This document shows, one piece after another, positions 32,546-44,382 of a DNA stretch of 64,000 bases. The stretch covers positions 1,051,466,432 to 1,051,530,431 of the forward strand of contig NC_064614.1 in the NCBI RefSeq assembly GCF_023898315.1, written 5' to 3'. The translations under genes were made by a program, and so were the position numbers. The notes below the pieces were generated by a model. It saw only the letters and a list, made by a program, of their open reading frames with translations. It was not told the DNA's origin and ran no database searches. How positions within the stretch are numbered: the first letter of the stretch is position 1; each line of letters opens with the position of its first letter. Origin of the DNA: Schistocerca nitens (lineage: Eukaryota > Arthropoda > Insecta > Orthoptera > Acrididae).

Positions 32546-34769
32546 CAGTAAATGTCTATAGTGCGTTACAACAGAAACTGTCCTATAACGCAACGTTTCG
32601 TATCTGCCATGGTCCTCGGGAAACTAAATAATCTTAGAGTTATTGTCGATTTTTATGTCACTGCATACATAACCAATTGTAACAACTATGATACAGATCA
32701 ATATAAATATTGGTTATCGTATTCAGAAATATCTCCTGCTGGCCGCTGGGGGCGTTGCTATCGCTGGGGTAACAAAAACAAAACGGAGTTTCGCGACCGG
32801 TATGTCAGACTACGCCATATATAAAGTAATGTAATTAAGTTCCTTCTGATCTTCTCTTCAAACTTTTCAGATTTGTAGGGTGTACATGTTGGAAACCCCG
32901 TAAAATATAATATGTATCGAATAATGTTTATCACTTTAGTAGTTAACAATGTTTGCAGTTTTTACAGAAACCTTTTATCACTACCATATTAATTTTATCT
33001 GATGAGATCATATTTTCAGATGAATGTGTCAGGAATTGTGCTCACATTATTTGAAAGCAGAACGACCAAATGCTCATTGCATCGTGTTATTACTTAAAAT
33101 GTCGAATCTGCAGATTTATTTCTACGAAGTCGGGACAAATGCTGGAAGTCAATATAGTACTTTTACGGTCAACGAGATTTCAAAAAAAGATAGTGTACAA
33201 TAGCCACCAGCACCCGATAATATGGCGTAGCCTTAAGGTATAATGAGAGTGATACTGTATAACAAAGAATCTGACTGGTTTTTGACGTTTATTCTAGTAC
33301 TAACCGTATCGTGCGTTCCCTTTTGTGACTTGTCATTTCCGAGGCAAACCTTTATTCGTGCACTGCATACTTTTTACACGATTTAAACACTTCTCGCACA
33401 TTCATATCTGCTAGGGAGGGAAGATACGTTACAAGGTTCGGCACCATGTTTGTTAAACTCTCGTTAGCCATTTCATCCAGCAGAAGAGACAAACTCTGAG
33501 AGAATTTAATTAAAACAGAGTATCAGTACGAGCACTGGAAAGCAAAAGAGTATCAAAGGACGTAGTGGGCGGTGAGCGTCGGGAATCGAACTCTGATATG
33601 AATAGTTGTGTGAGACCAACAGTAGTTCATAGTCTGGTTGCAATCAAGGCAGTGGGCACCCATAACAGTGAAACTCGTAGGGCCTGAAGAAGATGGCAGC
33701 GTTGCTCATCGAAATATTGTACATAAAGTGGAAACAACTAGGCAGAACACCCAGCAGCACACTATAAATCAATCATGCCTCGAAAACCAGAGAGATCATA
33801 ATTATTTACTTTACTGTACTTATAATACCTTCCGGAAATGGTCCCTACAACGAAATACATAATACGGAAAAAATAGGACAATGTTTTAGTTACTTTATAC
33901 CTAGGACATGAACGTACTGATTGTTTTGAATGTATTTGTCTACGTTTGCAATGTAAAGAGTGCAACGTATAAAAGAAGTTTGTGGTTGTAAGCTCGCACT
34001 CTGCGACTAGTTTTGCGTAAGATATCACTTTTTAAGGACACAGTGGAAGATCTGACATTAGTATCGCACTAAAACGTGACGAAATGAATCTCCTTAGTAA
34101 TGGGAGTGTACTCGATACTTTGGTCACGGAGGAACATAATCTATCTCGAGGATAGCAACGTAGGGATAATTTAGGATTTCTGTTCCATACCGTCTGGTTC
34201 TCTGGCAGTCATCTTAGGGAATATTCAAGGGAAATTTCTGTGAGATGTTTGTTCCCACTTGGATAAAATGTCTTCGAAGTTCTTACAGTGTCAGCTTTAG
34301 GAATAACTTCGGTCTTTAGGTAAGGTTTCTCATAGTCATCGGACTCAGTAACTAACTTACGTGACATTTTTCTTTATCTAAAACACGAAATGTGAGTAGT
34401 ACGTCGTTTTGTAACTGCCACTTGCATTATATTGTTACTGAACTGATACGACTACGTATATATTCTTTGTCCCTGCAATTTCTCAGTTTTCTTGTGGAAA
34501 ATGGCTAGATATCAATAGTGAAATCATGGAACGTATTATAAATTTTTTCTGAAAGACCAAAGTGAGGGTGACATCCATTAAGAGAAAAGTTATTGGCTTC
34601 TTTTTGTACCAGTAACCGGCAACGGTATTGTTGAACACTGAAATAGTGAAGTTGGGAGGAAACCAAAGACAGTAAGGAAACCATGAATCACCAATGAGAT
34701 GCTTTAGAACCTGGAGAAAAGGAGGAAGCGTAAAACAGTTAATTAATAAGGACACAGAAAACTTAGCGG
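32546..34769. other. Intronic, nothing firm
   Basis: Short frames only. The stretch 33640-33790 (GGCCTGAAGAAGATGGCAGC, CATGCCTCGAAAACCAGAGA) looks like the 3' end of another degraded repeat, but I cannot name it with confidence. Confidence 0.3.
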
Positions 34770-36318
34770 CACACTCAGGAAATAAACAGGCAAAGCGAAT
34801 GACTGATCCATAGAAGGAATGTGCCTCGAAATATGGGAACTACAAAGACGTGGAAGGTGCGACCTCATGTGCCAGAAAACGAAGGAATCGGGAGGGAGCG
34901 AGAACAAACGACCTCCGGAGTGCATGACTCCAGAGGACAAAAGTCGGAACAAGCGGAGGTGCTGAAAATATGAGAAGGCTGTACAATATGGAACATCGTC
35001 CGCAAGACAGCGAAATGAGACAGTGGAGGTTATTGACGAGGACGGAAAAGGTCCCAGTATACTGACAGCCGAAGCAGAGAAAGCGATTAAGGAGATGAAG
35101 AAATCTACAGGAGACCGCGGCATGCCCGTGGATTTGTTGAAAGAAGTCGGAAACGAAGGGTTTGTAATCGCTGACGCAACTAGTCACAAGAATCTATGAA
35201 ATTTGCGAATGGTCGAAGGACTCTCGGGACGCCACAGTGGTGATGTCAAGAAGAAACAACAAGTCAACAAATGTAGTGACTACAGAACGGTCAGTCTGAT
35301 CTTACACGTGGCGACGATCCTTGAATGAATACTCAACATACGGCTGGAACAAAATATTGAAGAAGTAATGGCAGAGGAGCAGTTGAGATCCAGGAAGAGA
35401 ACAGAAACCAGTAACGCCATGCCCATGGTGTGTATTTTGTCAGAGTTTTTGCTGTTAACGAAGAAGTTCGCTCTTGTTTTATAGGCTGGCATAAGGCCTT
35501 CCACAAAATCAGCTGGATAAAATTGGTGAACATCTGAAAAATCAAGGAAAAAGCTGAAGAGATTACAGACTAATTCTCAACTTGTGCCTGGGAAAATAAA
35601 AGAAAGGTGCGATTGAATTTCAGCGTGGAATTAGGAAGTGGAGTCAGGTAAGGATGTTTTCTATCGAAGAGAGACTTAAACCTGTATGGAGAATGGCTTG
35701 CGAGGGAAGCTTTGAAAGGATAGGGCAACTTCAGGATTTGGAGATGACTCGAAAACATTATCGAGTAAGCAAATGTTCCCCAAAAATCACAGAGGAGTGT
35801 GACATATGACGAATCGGCTGGTGTAATCCCAAAGGGAATATGGGATGCTAATCAACATTGACAAATCAGAAGTGATGCGAATATGAAAATGGGAGAAACC
35901 TTTGAGGATTACTGTCGACAATCGAGAACGGGAGAATGTGAAGCATTTGAAGTCCTTGAGAAGCTTGCTTACACCGAATGGCCACTGCAGAAATGAAATT
36001 CGAATAAGAGTCGCATTCAGCAAGAAGAGGAGTTGAGGATGGAATTAAGGGATGGAATTAAGAAAGGAACTGGAGCAATGCACTGTATGGAGCAAAGGCG
36101 TGGACCATGAGAAAAATGCAGAAAAAATGTCTGCAAAGTTTTGAAATGTGGTGCTGAAGAGGAATAGAGGAGATGAAGTGGACAGTGGGTGAGAGACAAT
36201 GACGAACTGAGAAGAGTAGGAGAGAGGTATGCTGTTCTGAATACAGCTCTTGAGAGGAACGCCAGCTGGATCGGACACAAAATAGACCCGAGAGGCCCAT
36301 TAGCGACGTTATCGAACA
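34770..36318 (+). mobile_element. Very old LINE relic
   Basis: Plus-strand fragments read AEKAIKEMKKSTGDRGMPVD (35065), KCSDYRTVSLI (35270), ILNIRLEQNIEEVMAEEQLR (35330) and KKFALVL (35462). Near 36100-36180 comes KMQKKCLQSFEMWC, a match to the AFEMWCYRRML region near the C-terminus of family-R LINEs. The order agrees with an RT frame but the copy is riddled with stops. It ends where the IS630-type transposon inserted. Confidence 0.65.
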
Positions 36319-36328
36319 TTGCATTGTA

Positions 36329-37962
36329 AAATGTTAATTACATCCGGAGATATTGTAACCTAAAGTTGACGCTTGAAACCTCCGACGTTCAGTTGCGTGT
36401 TGTAACAAACACGGGCCACGGTCGGCGAGCAGCATCTGCAGGGACATGTTTACGATGACGACCGTGTTTACGAGTGTGGCTGTAGTGCACTGTTGTGGTT
36501 TGGTCTAGCTATCGCAGTGTCCGCATGTAGCGCTTGCTGCTGTTGTTATTCTGCATTCGTCTCCGCACGCAGACCAACTGTAGTACACCGTGTTACCAGA
36601 CGTCTGTGATAGTGTAGTGTTGTGGGAACTGTGACCATGGTGTATTCGAACTCTGAAAAGGCGGAGATGATACTCATCTATGGCGAGTGTCAACGAAATG
36701 CAGCTGAAGCCTGCAGGGTGTATGCAGAACGGTACCCGGACAGAGAGCATCCAACGTGCCGCACATTGCAAAACATCTACCGCCAACTGTATGCAACAGG
36801 TATGGTCGTAGCACGCAAACGGGTCCGTAACAGGCCCGTCACAGGAGAAGCGGGTGCAGTTGGTGTGTTAGCTGCTGTTGCCATGAACCCACAGATGAGT
36901 ACACGGGACATTGCGAGAGCCGGTGGACTGAGTCAAAGTAGTGTCATGCGCATACTGCAGCGTCACAGCTTTGACCCGTTTCATGTGTCGCTACATCAGC
37001 AATTACATGGTGATGACTTTAATCATCGAGTGCAATTCTGTCAATGGGCATTAACAAAGAATGCGTTGCAGTTTTACCTGTTTACCGATGAAGCGGGTTT
37101 CACAAACCACGGGGCAGTGAATCTACGGAACATGCATTACTGGTCCGTGGACAATCCTCGCTGGCTCAGACAGGCAGAGCGACAGCGACCGTGGACGGTA
37201 AATGTATGGTGCGGAATCATTGGCGACCACCTCATTGGTCCTCACTTCATTGCAGGGGCCCAAACAGCTGCAACATACATCGCGTTTCTACAGAATGATC
37301 TGCCAACGTTGCTCGAAAATGTCCCACTGGAAACGCGTCGACGTAAGTGGTACACCCGCACATTCCGCAATTAACACTAGGCTGACCATTGACAGGATGT
37401 TCGACGGGCGTTTCATAGGACGTGGAGGACGCATAAATTGGCCAGCCCGTTCTCCTGATCTTACACCTCTGGACTTCTTTCTGTGGGGTACGTTAAATGA
37501 GAATGTGTACCGTGATGTGCCTAAAACCCCAGAGGATATGAAACAACGTATTGTGGCAGCCTGCGGCGACATTACACCAGATGTACTGCGGCGTGTACGA
37601 CATTCATTACGCCAGAGATTGCAATTGTGTGCAGCAAATGATGGCCACCACATTGAACATCTATTGGCCTGACATTTCGGAACACACTCTATTCCACTCC
37701 GTAATTGAAAACGGAAACCACGTGTGTACGTGTACCTCACCCCTCATGGTAATGTACATGTGCGTCAGTGAAAAAGACCAATAAAAAGGTTTTAGCATGT
37801 GGACGTAATGTGCTGTTCCAGTCTTTTCTGTACCTAAGGTCCATCACCGTTCCCTTTGGATCCCTACGTAATTCGCTCTCCGATACACACGATCGAACAG
37901 CGGAGGAGTGATACTCAAGCGTCAACTTTAGGTTACAATATCTCCGGATGTAATTAACATTT
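36329..37962 (+). mobile_element. IS630/Tc1-superfamily transposon with near-perfect terminal repeats
   Basis: Inverted repeats at 36319-36376 and 37915-37972 are identical over 58 bp (core ATGTTAATTACATCCGGAGA). The outermost 8-10 bp on each side can be explained as palindromic target, TTGCATTG-TA-CAATGCAA, with TA duplicated at 36327-36328 and 37963-37964. It carries one broken transposase gene on the plus strand. The identical ends suggest recent insertion, into an old LINE relic. The superfamily is inferred from the transposase motifs and the TA site. Confidence 0.85.
36637..37672 (+). pseudogene. IS630-type transposase broken by a small deletion
   Basis: The first frame (36637-37374, 245 codons) begins MVYSNSEKAEMILIYGECQR, a DUF4817-like helix-turn-helix region, followed by a second DNA-binding block (MSTRDIARAGGLSQSSVMRI). 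It then has FTDEAGFTNHGAVN with the first catalytic Asp (about residue 150). Near 37350 the sequence passes from RRKWY into another frame, which continues PAHSAINTRLTIDRM, WPARSPDLTPLDFFLWGTL and a long C-terminus to 37672. The segment lost at the junction is where relatives have the second catalytic Asp (a QHDGAPAH-type motif). A deletion of about a dozen bases therefore removed that residue and shifted the frame. No other lesion is obvious. Confidence 0.82.
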
Positions 37963-37972
37963 TACAATGCAA

Positions 37973-38730
37973 CAAACGGCACTGATTACGTATTTGTTTA
38001 TATGTTCAGATGTGCTAACAAAACTAACGGGGTTCCATTTAAAAAAAGTAGGTTTGTGTTAAAAAACAAACTTCCGTGCATTTTTTTATGGTTTGTATTA
38101 ACCAGTTACACTGTCCCTTCTCCTCACGTTCGGTCTGTGGAATCGATTCGTCAGTATTTGATGTGGTTTACGAAATATATCCAGCGATAATGTTAGATGA
38201 CTCGCCCTGTATATTACAATGAATTTTTAAACCCTGACAAAGACGGATTCTGTTGAAAGGTCAAAAACACAACAGAAGTTTTCTGTAACCTTCAGTGTTA
38301 GACGCCAGGTTACATGTACTACTGAAGCCACGGTCCTCGTTTAATATCTGTACATTTTTATTTTAGCGTCCTTCTGGATGACAGAATTTCAGTGAGTTGC
38401 AGTTGTTTAGTTGTCAGTATAACGGAAGCAGAAAAAAGGAATTCCAATATTTTATATAAATAAGATTTTCGAACTGTGGTCACACATATGCACAGTCGTC
38501 AGCCGCAACGACTCGTACATAGCAGAGTAGGTTTTATAATGGTGGCTGTGAATGAACTGTTGGTTGCATCTGTTAGACAGCTGGAATACAGCCGTTACAA
38601 GGGCTCGTGCTTAGTAACAGAGAGAAATTTCCCGGAACTTGGTATAAATGTACCTTATTTATCACTTCAATCCTGTAGGAACACTGTGGAAGCGTGTTCT
38701 GAAACTTACTGCGCTCGACAGTCATAAGAG
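37973..38730. other. Intronic, nothing recognised
   Basis: AT-rich, short frames without motifs (for example 38476-38727). Confidence 0.3.
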
Positions 38731-39081
38731 TACTAAAACTAAAACTAAGACTAAACTCTTCCCGAACAGGCCATTAAGGACCAATGGTAGTGACCGGCCG
38801 CCGTGTCATCCTCAGCCCATAGACGTCACTGGATGCGGATATGGAGGGGCATGTGGTCAGCACACCGCTCTCCCAGCCGTATGTCACTTTCCGAGACCGG
38901 AGCCACTACTTCTCAATCAAGTAGCTCCTCAGTTTGCCTCACAGGGGCTGAGTGCATCCCGCTTGCCAACAGCGCTCGGCAGACCGGATGGTCACCCATC
39001 CAAGTGCTGGCCCATTCTGAAAGCGCTTAACTTCGGTGATCTGACGTGAACCGGTGTTACCGGTGCGACAAGGCCGTTGGC
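38731..39081 (-). mobile_element. 5S rRNA-derived SINE (SINE3-type)
   Basis: Read on the minus strand, the first about 95 nt are 5S rRNA-like: GCCAACGGCCTTG start, GATCACCGAAGTTAAGCGCT (box A region) and AGCACTTGGATGGGTGACCA (box C). An unrelated body (GATGCACTCAGCCCC, CGGCTGGGAGAGCGGTGTGC) follows, and the element ends in an (AGTTTT)n-like tail at 38731-38755. The three internal promoter elements are largely preserved. I found no clear target duplication. Confidence 0.85.
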
Positions 39082-39465
39082 ATCATAATAATACAGACAT
39101 CGTAGAGTTTCAGGAACTACCAGAAAGCTCATACCCCTATTCCAAGGTGGACGCTCGGTAGAACTTATTCAGGCACGAACTAAAGCACACTTTTGAAAAG
39201 ATGGTGAACAGGCCGGCGAGCCTGAATAAGAGGATGTGTCGGGGTTCGATACTGCACCTGCCTGGGTCCCCGTAGGGCTGCGAACCGCTGCCGCTGCCCA
39301 GGACGTGCCACAGGCGCTGGTCCCAGCCGGATGCCCACTCGTCCCGCGCGCTCCATCCGGGGCTGTTGAAGGCAATCCTGTATTTAGTACATTATGCACG
39401 GGTCCATTCCACAATTGACTGTAGACAATATCTGGGACACATTCAAAGGTGAACACGTAAACATA

Positions 39466-39978
39466 CTCTACTGGCCATTAAAATTACTACACCACGAAGA
39501 TGACGTTCTACAGATGCGAAATTTAACCGACAGGAAGAAGATGCTGTGATATGCAAATTATTAGCTTTTCAGAGCATTCGCACAAGGTTGGCGCCGGTGT
39601 TCGACTGCTGCCCTGGCCAGCACATTCTCCAGATCTCTCACCAATTGAAAACGTCTGGTCAATGGTGGCCGGGCAAATAGCACGTCACAATACGCCAGTC
39701 ACTACTCTTGATAAACTGTGGTATCGTGTTGAAGCTGAATGGGCATGGGCAGCTGTACCTGTACACGCCATCCAAGGTCTGTTTGACTCAATGCCAAGGC
39801 GTATCAAGGCCGTTATTACGGACAGAGGTTGTTGTTCTGGGTACTGGTTTCTCTGGATCTATGCACCCAAATTTCGTAAAAATGTAATGTCAGTTCTAGT
39901 ATAATATAATTGTCCAATGAATACCCGTTTATCATCTACATTTCTTCTTGGTGTAGCAAATTTTAATGGACAGTGGTG
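39466..39978. mobile_element. Internally deleted Tc1-like element (513 bp)
   Basis: Terminal repeats CTCTACTGGCCATTAAAATT.. and, inverted at the right end, CACCACTGTCCATTAAAATT... TA flanks at 39464-39465 and 39979-39980. On the plus strand 39598-39840 encodes the transposase C-terminus (LLPWPAHSPDLSPIENVWSM, then AVPVHAIQGLFDSMPRRIKA). Most of the gene, with both Asp motifs, is deleted. Confidence 0.88.
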
Positions 39979-40149
39979 TAGAATTCATTTATTGACAAAA
40001 GCGAAATCGGCATTTTAAACAGTAAGTGTAAGAGCGCGATGAAAATGGTACCAGTGAGAAAAAAAGACAAAAAAAGAAACGATGGATTTATACGAGTGGG
40101 ATAGAACTCGGTAGAAGCCATGTACGTATAGGAACAAACAAATGGTTAC

Positions 40150-41060
40150 AACTTTAGAAGGGTTGGATGATATATTCAAGAGAAAGAGCTTCACGATTGA
40201 GCAGGAAGTAACGCATTGTTCCACTTCTGGTCCTTATGCAAGCAATTAGTCGACTTGCCACTGATTACTATGCCGGCCGGGGTGGCCAAGCGGTTAAAGG
40301 CGCTACAGTCTGGAATCGCGCGACCGCTACGGTCGCAGGTTCGAATCCTGCCTCGGGCATGGATGTGTGTGATGTCCTTAGGTTGGTTAGGTTTAAGTAG
40401 TTCTAAGTTCTAGGGGACTGATGACCTTAGAAGTTAAGTCCCATCGTGCTCAGAGCCATTTGAACCATTTTGAACTGATTACTATAGTTGATTGACATCC
40501 CCCCAAAGGATATCGTGCCGAATTGTGACCAATTGGCGCGTTACATCCTTATAATTTCCAGATATTTTGGGGCCCTGAACATAGCATTCCAAAAGTTCTT
40601 ATTTGGGGAGAGATGCAGCGACCTTGCTGGTGCAGGTCAGGTTTGGTCAGCACTAAGACGAACAGTAGAGACCCTCGCTGTGTGCTGGAAACGTAAACTG
40701 GTAAGGAAGCCCAGATGGCTTGCCATGAAGAGCAATAAAACGGGGCGTAGAATATCGCCGACAAAACGCTGTGCTGTAAGGGTGCCGCGAAAGACAACCA
40801 AAGCGGTCCTGCAATGGAAACAAATTGCACCTCTGGTCACCACTCCTGTTTGTTGGACCGCTGGCGGCCAACAGTCAAGTGTGCACCACTACTGTCCGGA
40901 ACGTTTCCAGACATGATTTCGTTGGTCATCGGAGCTCATTTCGAAGGCGGATTCATCAATGACAATTCTACTACAGTGAATGAGATTCCAGGACGAAGGC
41001 GTTTCTGGAGACTACCGGAATAGCGGTTGGCCAGAGGTGGATCAACGCACTAATAACGTG
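40150..41060 (-). pseudogene. Tc1-like transposase relic split by a SINE
   Basis: A minus-strand Tc1 family member related to 12165-12800. The segments near GATGGCTTGCCATGAAGAGC, GGGTGCCGCGAAAGACAACC and CATTTCGAAGGCGGATTCAT read as the middle of the gene. Stops and indels abound. Its left end is separated by the SINE at 40272-40473, whose 12-bp duplication lies inside the relic. Confidence 0.7.
40272..40473 (+). mobile_element. tRNA-derived SINE, family A
   Basis: Full-length, with a head closest to a Leu-type tRNA (GGTGGCCAAGCGGTTAAAGG) and B box GGTTCGAATCC. The perfect duplication ACTGATTACTAT is at 40260-40271 and 40474-40485. Confidence 0.95.
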
Positions 41061-41329
41061 CTCAATTTGTGAAGCTCGTTCTCTTGAATAAATGATCCTG
41101 TTGTTCTGAAGTTGTAATCATTACGTTGTCTGTACGTGTACATCACATCTTCCGATTGCCGTCTCATGCGGATAATGAATTTGTGGTGCGTCCTTTTTTA
41201 TCTTTGTCCTAGTCCTAGTACATTCCAGAAAAATTCATTCGATTTGTAGGCCAATACCCTGTATATGAATGAAAATCCAAGTTTGTTGTGAATATTAACT
41301 TGCGCATAATACTAATAGTTCAGTTTGGC

Positions 41330-41480
41330 TCCAGCAGTGTGTTTCCGGTTCATACGGTGGCCGGTAGGGCACCTCTGTGCAACTAGTTCACCCATTCGCT
41401 CGTTCAATGCCCATTGTGCGTGGAGACAAGATGGCGCCCACAGAGCAACAGGAAGCTTTTTGTGTTCTTACATCTGAATT
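41330..41480 (+). mobile_element. Possible 5' end of an IS630/DUF4817-type transposon
   Basis: GAGACAAGATGGCGCCCACA opens a frame MAPTEQQEAFCVL, typical of the start of DUF4817-type transposases, and then decays. Only the first residues are readable. Confidence 0.4.
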
Positions 41481-41899
41481 ACTGTCGTCCATCCTGAGGT
41501 GGTCACACCGAACGTTAGTAGCAGGTAAATGAGAAATTTGATCGATAGTCATAGAAGATGTGTTTCGAAGCCTTGGTAGCCTACAATGTTTGCCAAATTA
41601 AGACAACAGGAGGTATAATGCTCTCTATATGATACTCTCCTAGACTACTGCAGAGACGGTGTAGTAGAACGTCAAATGGGCAGATCGGAAAGTAAGCAAA
41701 CTAGTTACGAAGGGCTGTCCAAGATGGTCGATCTGCGACCCCATCTTCTTGGATACAGCTGTTGAACACTTTCTGTATTTGTTGGATGGGTATAACAGTG
41801 CTGAGAGTGTTTTCACGTATGCAAATTATCAACTGGCAGTAGTTTCTGCAAAGAACAGAGCCCAGGGGAACACTCCATGTCATCATTTACTAATGGAGC

Positions 41900-42860
41900 A
41901 ATAATAAACTCAAGACACTAGAAAATAAAACAGTTTACACATGTACACCGACGGGAGCCCTAAGAACGGATCCTTCAGTAAATATTGGGGACACAAATAT
42001 CAAACGAAAAATCGTAACACGATTTCTTCAGGTACATGTAGTTGATAAACTAGAGTTCCTTGAACACTGAAAGTTGACAAAGACAAAGCAGAAGAAAGTG
42101 TTACACAATCTGGTAAACTAAATTCAATTGAATACAGAAACCCGAACACACAACTAAGCTAGCTTCGAATCAGTACTTGGGTTGTCAGTACTTAGTTTGA
42201 ATACAGGGGCACATAGAAAGACTTTAGTTACAAACAAGGCATAAGTCAGACGAGGGCAGAGGATTGTCTGACTCAAGCTATAGGGGGCATTCGGTACCAC
42301 CTCAGTGGAAGCTTTGTGGTTTGTGTTTGCTACTTGGTGTATGCCCGATCGATATCACCATCAGATATCGGACTGCAGTGTACTGATTACGACTGGGGAG
42401 AGTAAACCAGGTGCAAACAATTACCTGTGTAGCTGCACAAACAAAGCGTCAGCTTAAACTCTGACGCATACATGGCAAAGTGAATCGGAAATGATTGATA
42501 TGAGACGTGGAGTATATGATTTTCTCCCTGTTAGGAAACAAACATACGAATCCTAGACGTGACATAGTGCATTTCCTAACTGGACACGGACCTTATCCTA
42601 CGCACTTAAACGTCGTCGGTGTGGGACGGACTCCAGTCTCTAAATGCGGGGCTGAAGATTCCCCGTAACACCATGTTTTTCTACAGACAAAACAGAAATT
42701 TCAGAAACACTTTACATCTAGACTATGGTAAGACAGAATTAGAAATTAATACGATAATTGGAAAAGAACAGAAATGGACCCTACTGAACACACAGACAGA
42801 GAGCTTCACCGAAGCAACGCATGAAGAGTACCTAGAAACAGGATCCCACAGCGACAAGCA
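41900..42860 (+). pseudogene. LINE RNase H / C-terminal relic
   Basis: Plus-strand fragments read HMYTDGSPKNGSF (41942, RNase H-like TDGS) and, about 600 bp on, LTGHGPYPTHLNVVGVGRTP (42575-42635) followed by VSKCGAEDSP. This order matches the C-terminus of Jockey/I-type ORF2 (RNase H-like domain, then a Cys-containing tail). Numerous stops and frameshifts. Confidence 0.55.
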
Positions 42861-43179
42861 TATATGCAGCCTCTGAATAGATTCCGTAGAAAAAAATCTC
42901 CTTAATGCTAGAACTCAGAACAATGGAGCTGATAGTGTAGTCACAATGCTGTAGTAACAAGCAGTGAGGTGTAAAATACTAGCACGTCCTTTCTGCACAA
43001 AGCATCGCCGTGAATATAAGACAGTGACACAACACTGTGGTGGAGCAGTTACATCAGAGATCAACTCAAGAATCAAAACGAGAGACTACAACAATAAAAT
43101 CCCAATCTGGAGTTAGTCAACTGCAATAACATGTGCTACAAAAACTGTGTGCTACATTTTGTGAAGATATGAAATGGAA

Positions 43180-43650
43180 ACCTTACGCCACTTCAATTCG
43201 TAGGTAACCCAGGAGGCAAGTGTCTGTTATTCATTGGTAGGAAACTGAGCAAACTGCTACAGTTTGCGAAGGGCACTGCTTACAAGACAGTAGTGTGACC
43301 TGTTGTTGAATGTTGCTCAAGTATATGGATCCCATACACAACAGGAATGACAAGGGACGTTGAACGTATACAAGGCATGGCAGCACGAACGATCGGTCCC
43401 TCGCGGAAGAACTTCACGGATGCTGAGAAATCTGAACTGGCACAGATCAACGAAGACGTCAGCTAACGCAGTGTATGCCTAGTTTAGAGGGTTTATGAAC
43501 TGGTATTAAATGAGGAATCTAGAAGTATACAGCAACATCATACCTATTGACTAATTACAGTACAAACAGAGGCACTTCAGCAGTCATATTCAAGTAATAT
43601 GTGACATGTACTTCACCATACTTCCGAGGATGTAGTTGTAGATGTAGAAG
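43180..43650 (+). pseudogene. CR1-like LINE 3' relic
   Basis: Reads RKLSKLLQFAKGTAYKTVV, VVECCSSIWIPYTTGMTRDV, ERIQGMAARTI. This corresponds to KTLVRPILEYCSSVWDPY and EKIQRRAARFV in the intact CR1-like ORF2 at 3928. It ends in the same GATGTAGTTGTAGATGTAG-type tail (43628-43648). Heavily diverged, probably a related subfamily. Confidence 0.7.
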
Positions 43651-44055
43651 ATTTTTCAGAGAAGGTTGCGTTGTGCGCATGGCATGCTCTTCTTCCAGTA
43701 CTAAATGAAAAATCCCCTTTATTGGCCTGGTGGCTAATCGGTAGAGGAATTCGATATTATTAGCCCGGAATACGACTGAACTCCACGTTGGTGGGCAACA
43801 TCAGTCTCCCCTAAATCTGCAGATAACGAAGTACTTGGTTCCATCAAACTGAACAATGCTTCTTCTGACATCCTAATGTTGAAGAAAGCGTACAATACTT
43901 CCTTGTACAGGATAAACCAGAATCCTAGAGACAAAATTTCTGAAGTTGTTCAGGGATAATTTTATGTAGGCGCTCGTGGTCTCCAGAGGCTGTTTAATGT
44001 AAGTGAGATTCACTCGCTCTGTTATCCAAGTTACACATTTTTCTGTGAAAATGCC

Positions 44056-44382
44056 TTCACAAGAACTATATACTAGAACTACATACAATCACCAAGACGT
44101 ACAACACAAAACAGAGAATAGTGCAACAACCCTCACCCAATGCAATAATATAGTACCGTGGTTTCCGTGGATGCGAGATCACTTCAGCATAAGGTTCGTG
44201 TGCTGCTCTTCCATTGCGTTCACAAGAACTATATACTAGAACTACATACAATCACCAAGACGTACAACACAAAACAGAGAATAGTGCAACAACCCTCACC
44301 CAGATGCCATAATATAGTACCGTGGTTTCCGTGGATGCGAGATCACTTCAGCATAAGGTTCGTGTGCTGCTCTTCCATTGCG
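44056..44382 (+). repeat. Tandem duplication, 163-bp unit, two copies
   Basis: Copy 1 at 44056-44218 and copy 2 at 44219-44382 differ by only a few bases (for example CCCAATGCAATA versus CCCAGATGCCATA). No coding motif; no tRNA-like boxes. Confidence 0.92.

Noticed and set aside
34743..36324. Minus-strand frames of 88-126 codons
   Set aside because: They lie antisense to the old LINE relic and show no motif.
38985..39081. Functional 5S rRNA gene
   Set aside because: Only about 95 nt are 5S-like, with substitutions and loss of the 3' end, fused to a SINE body.
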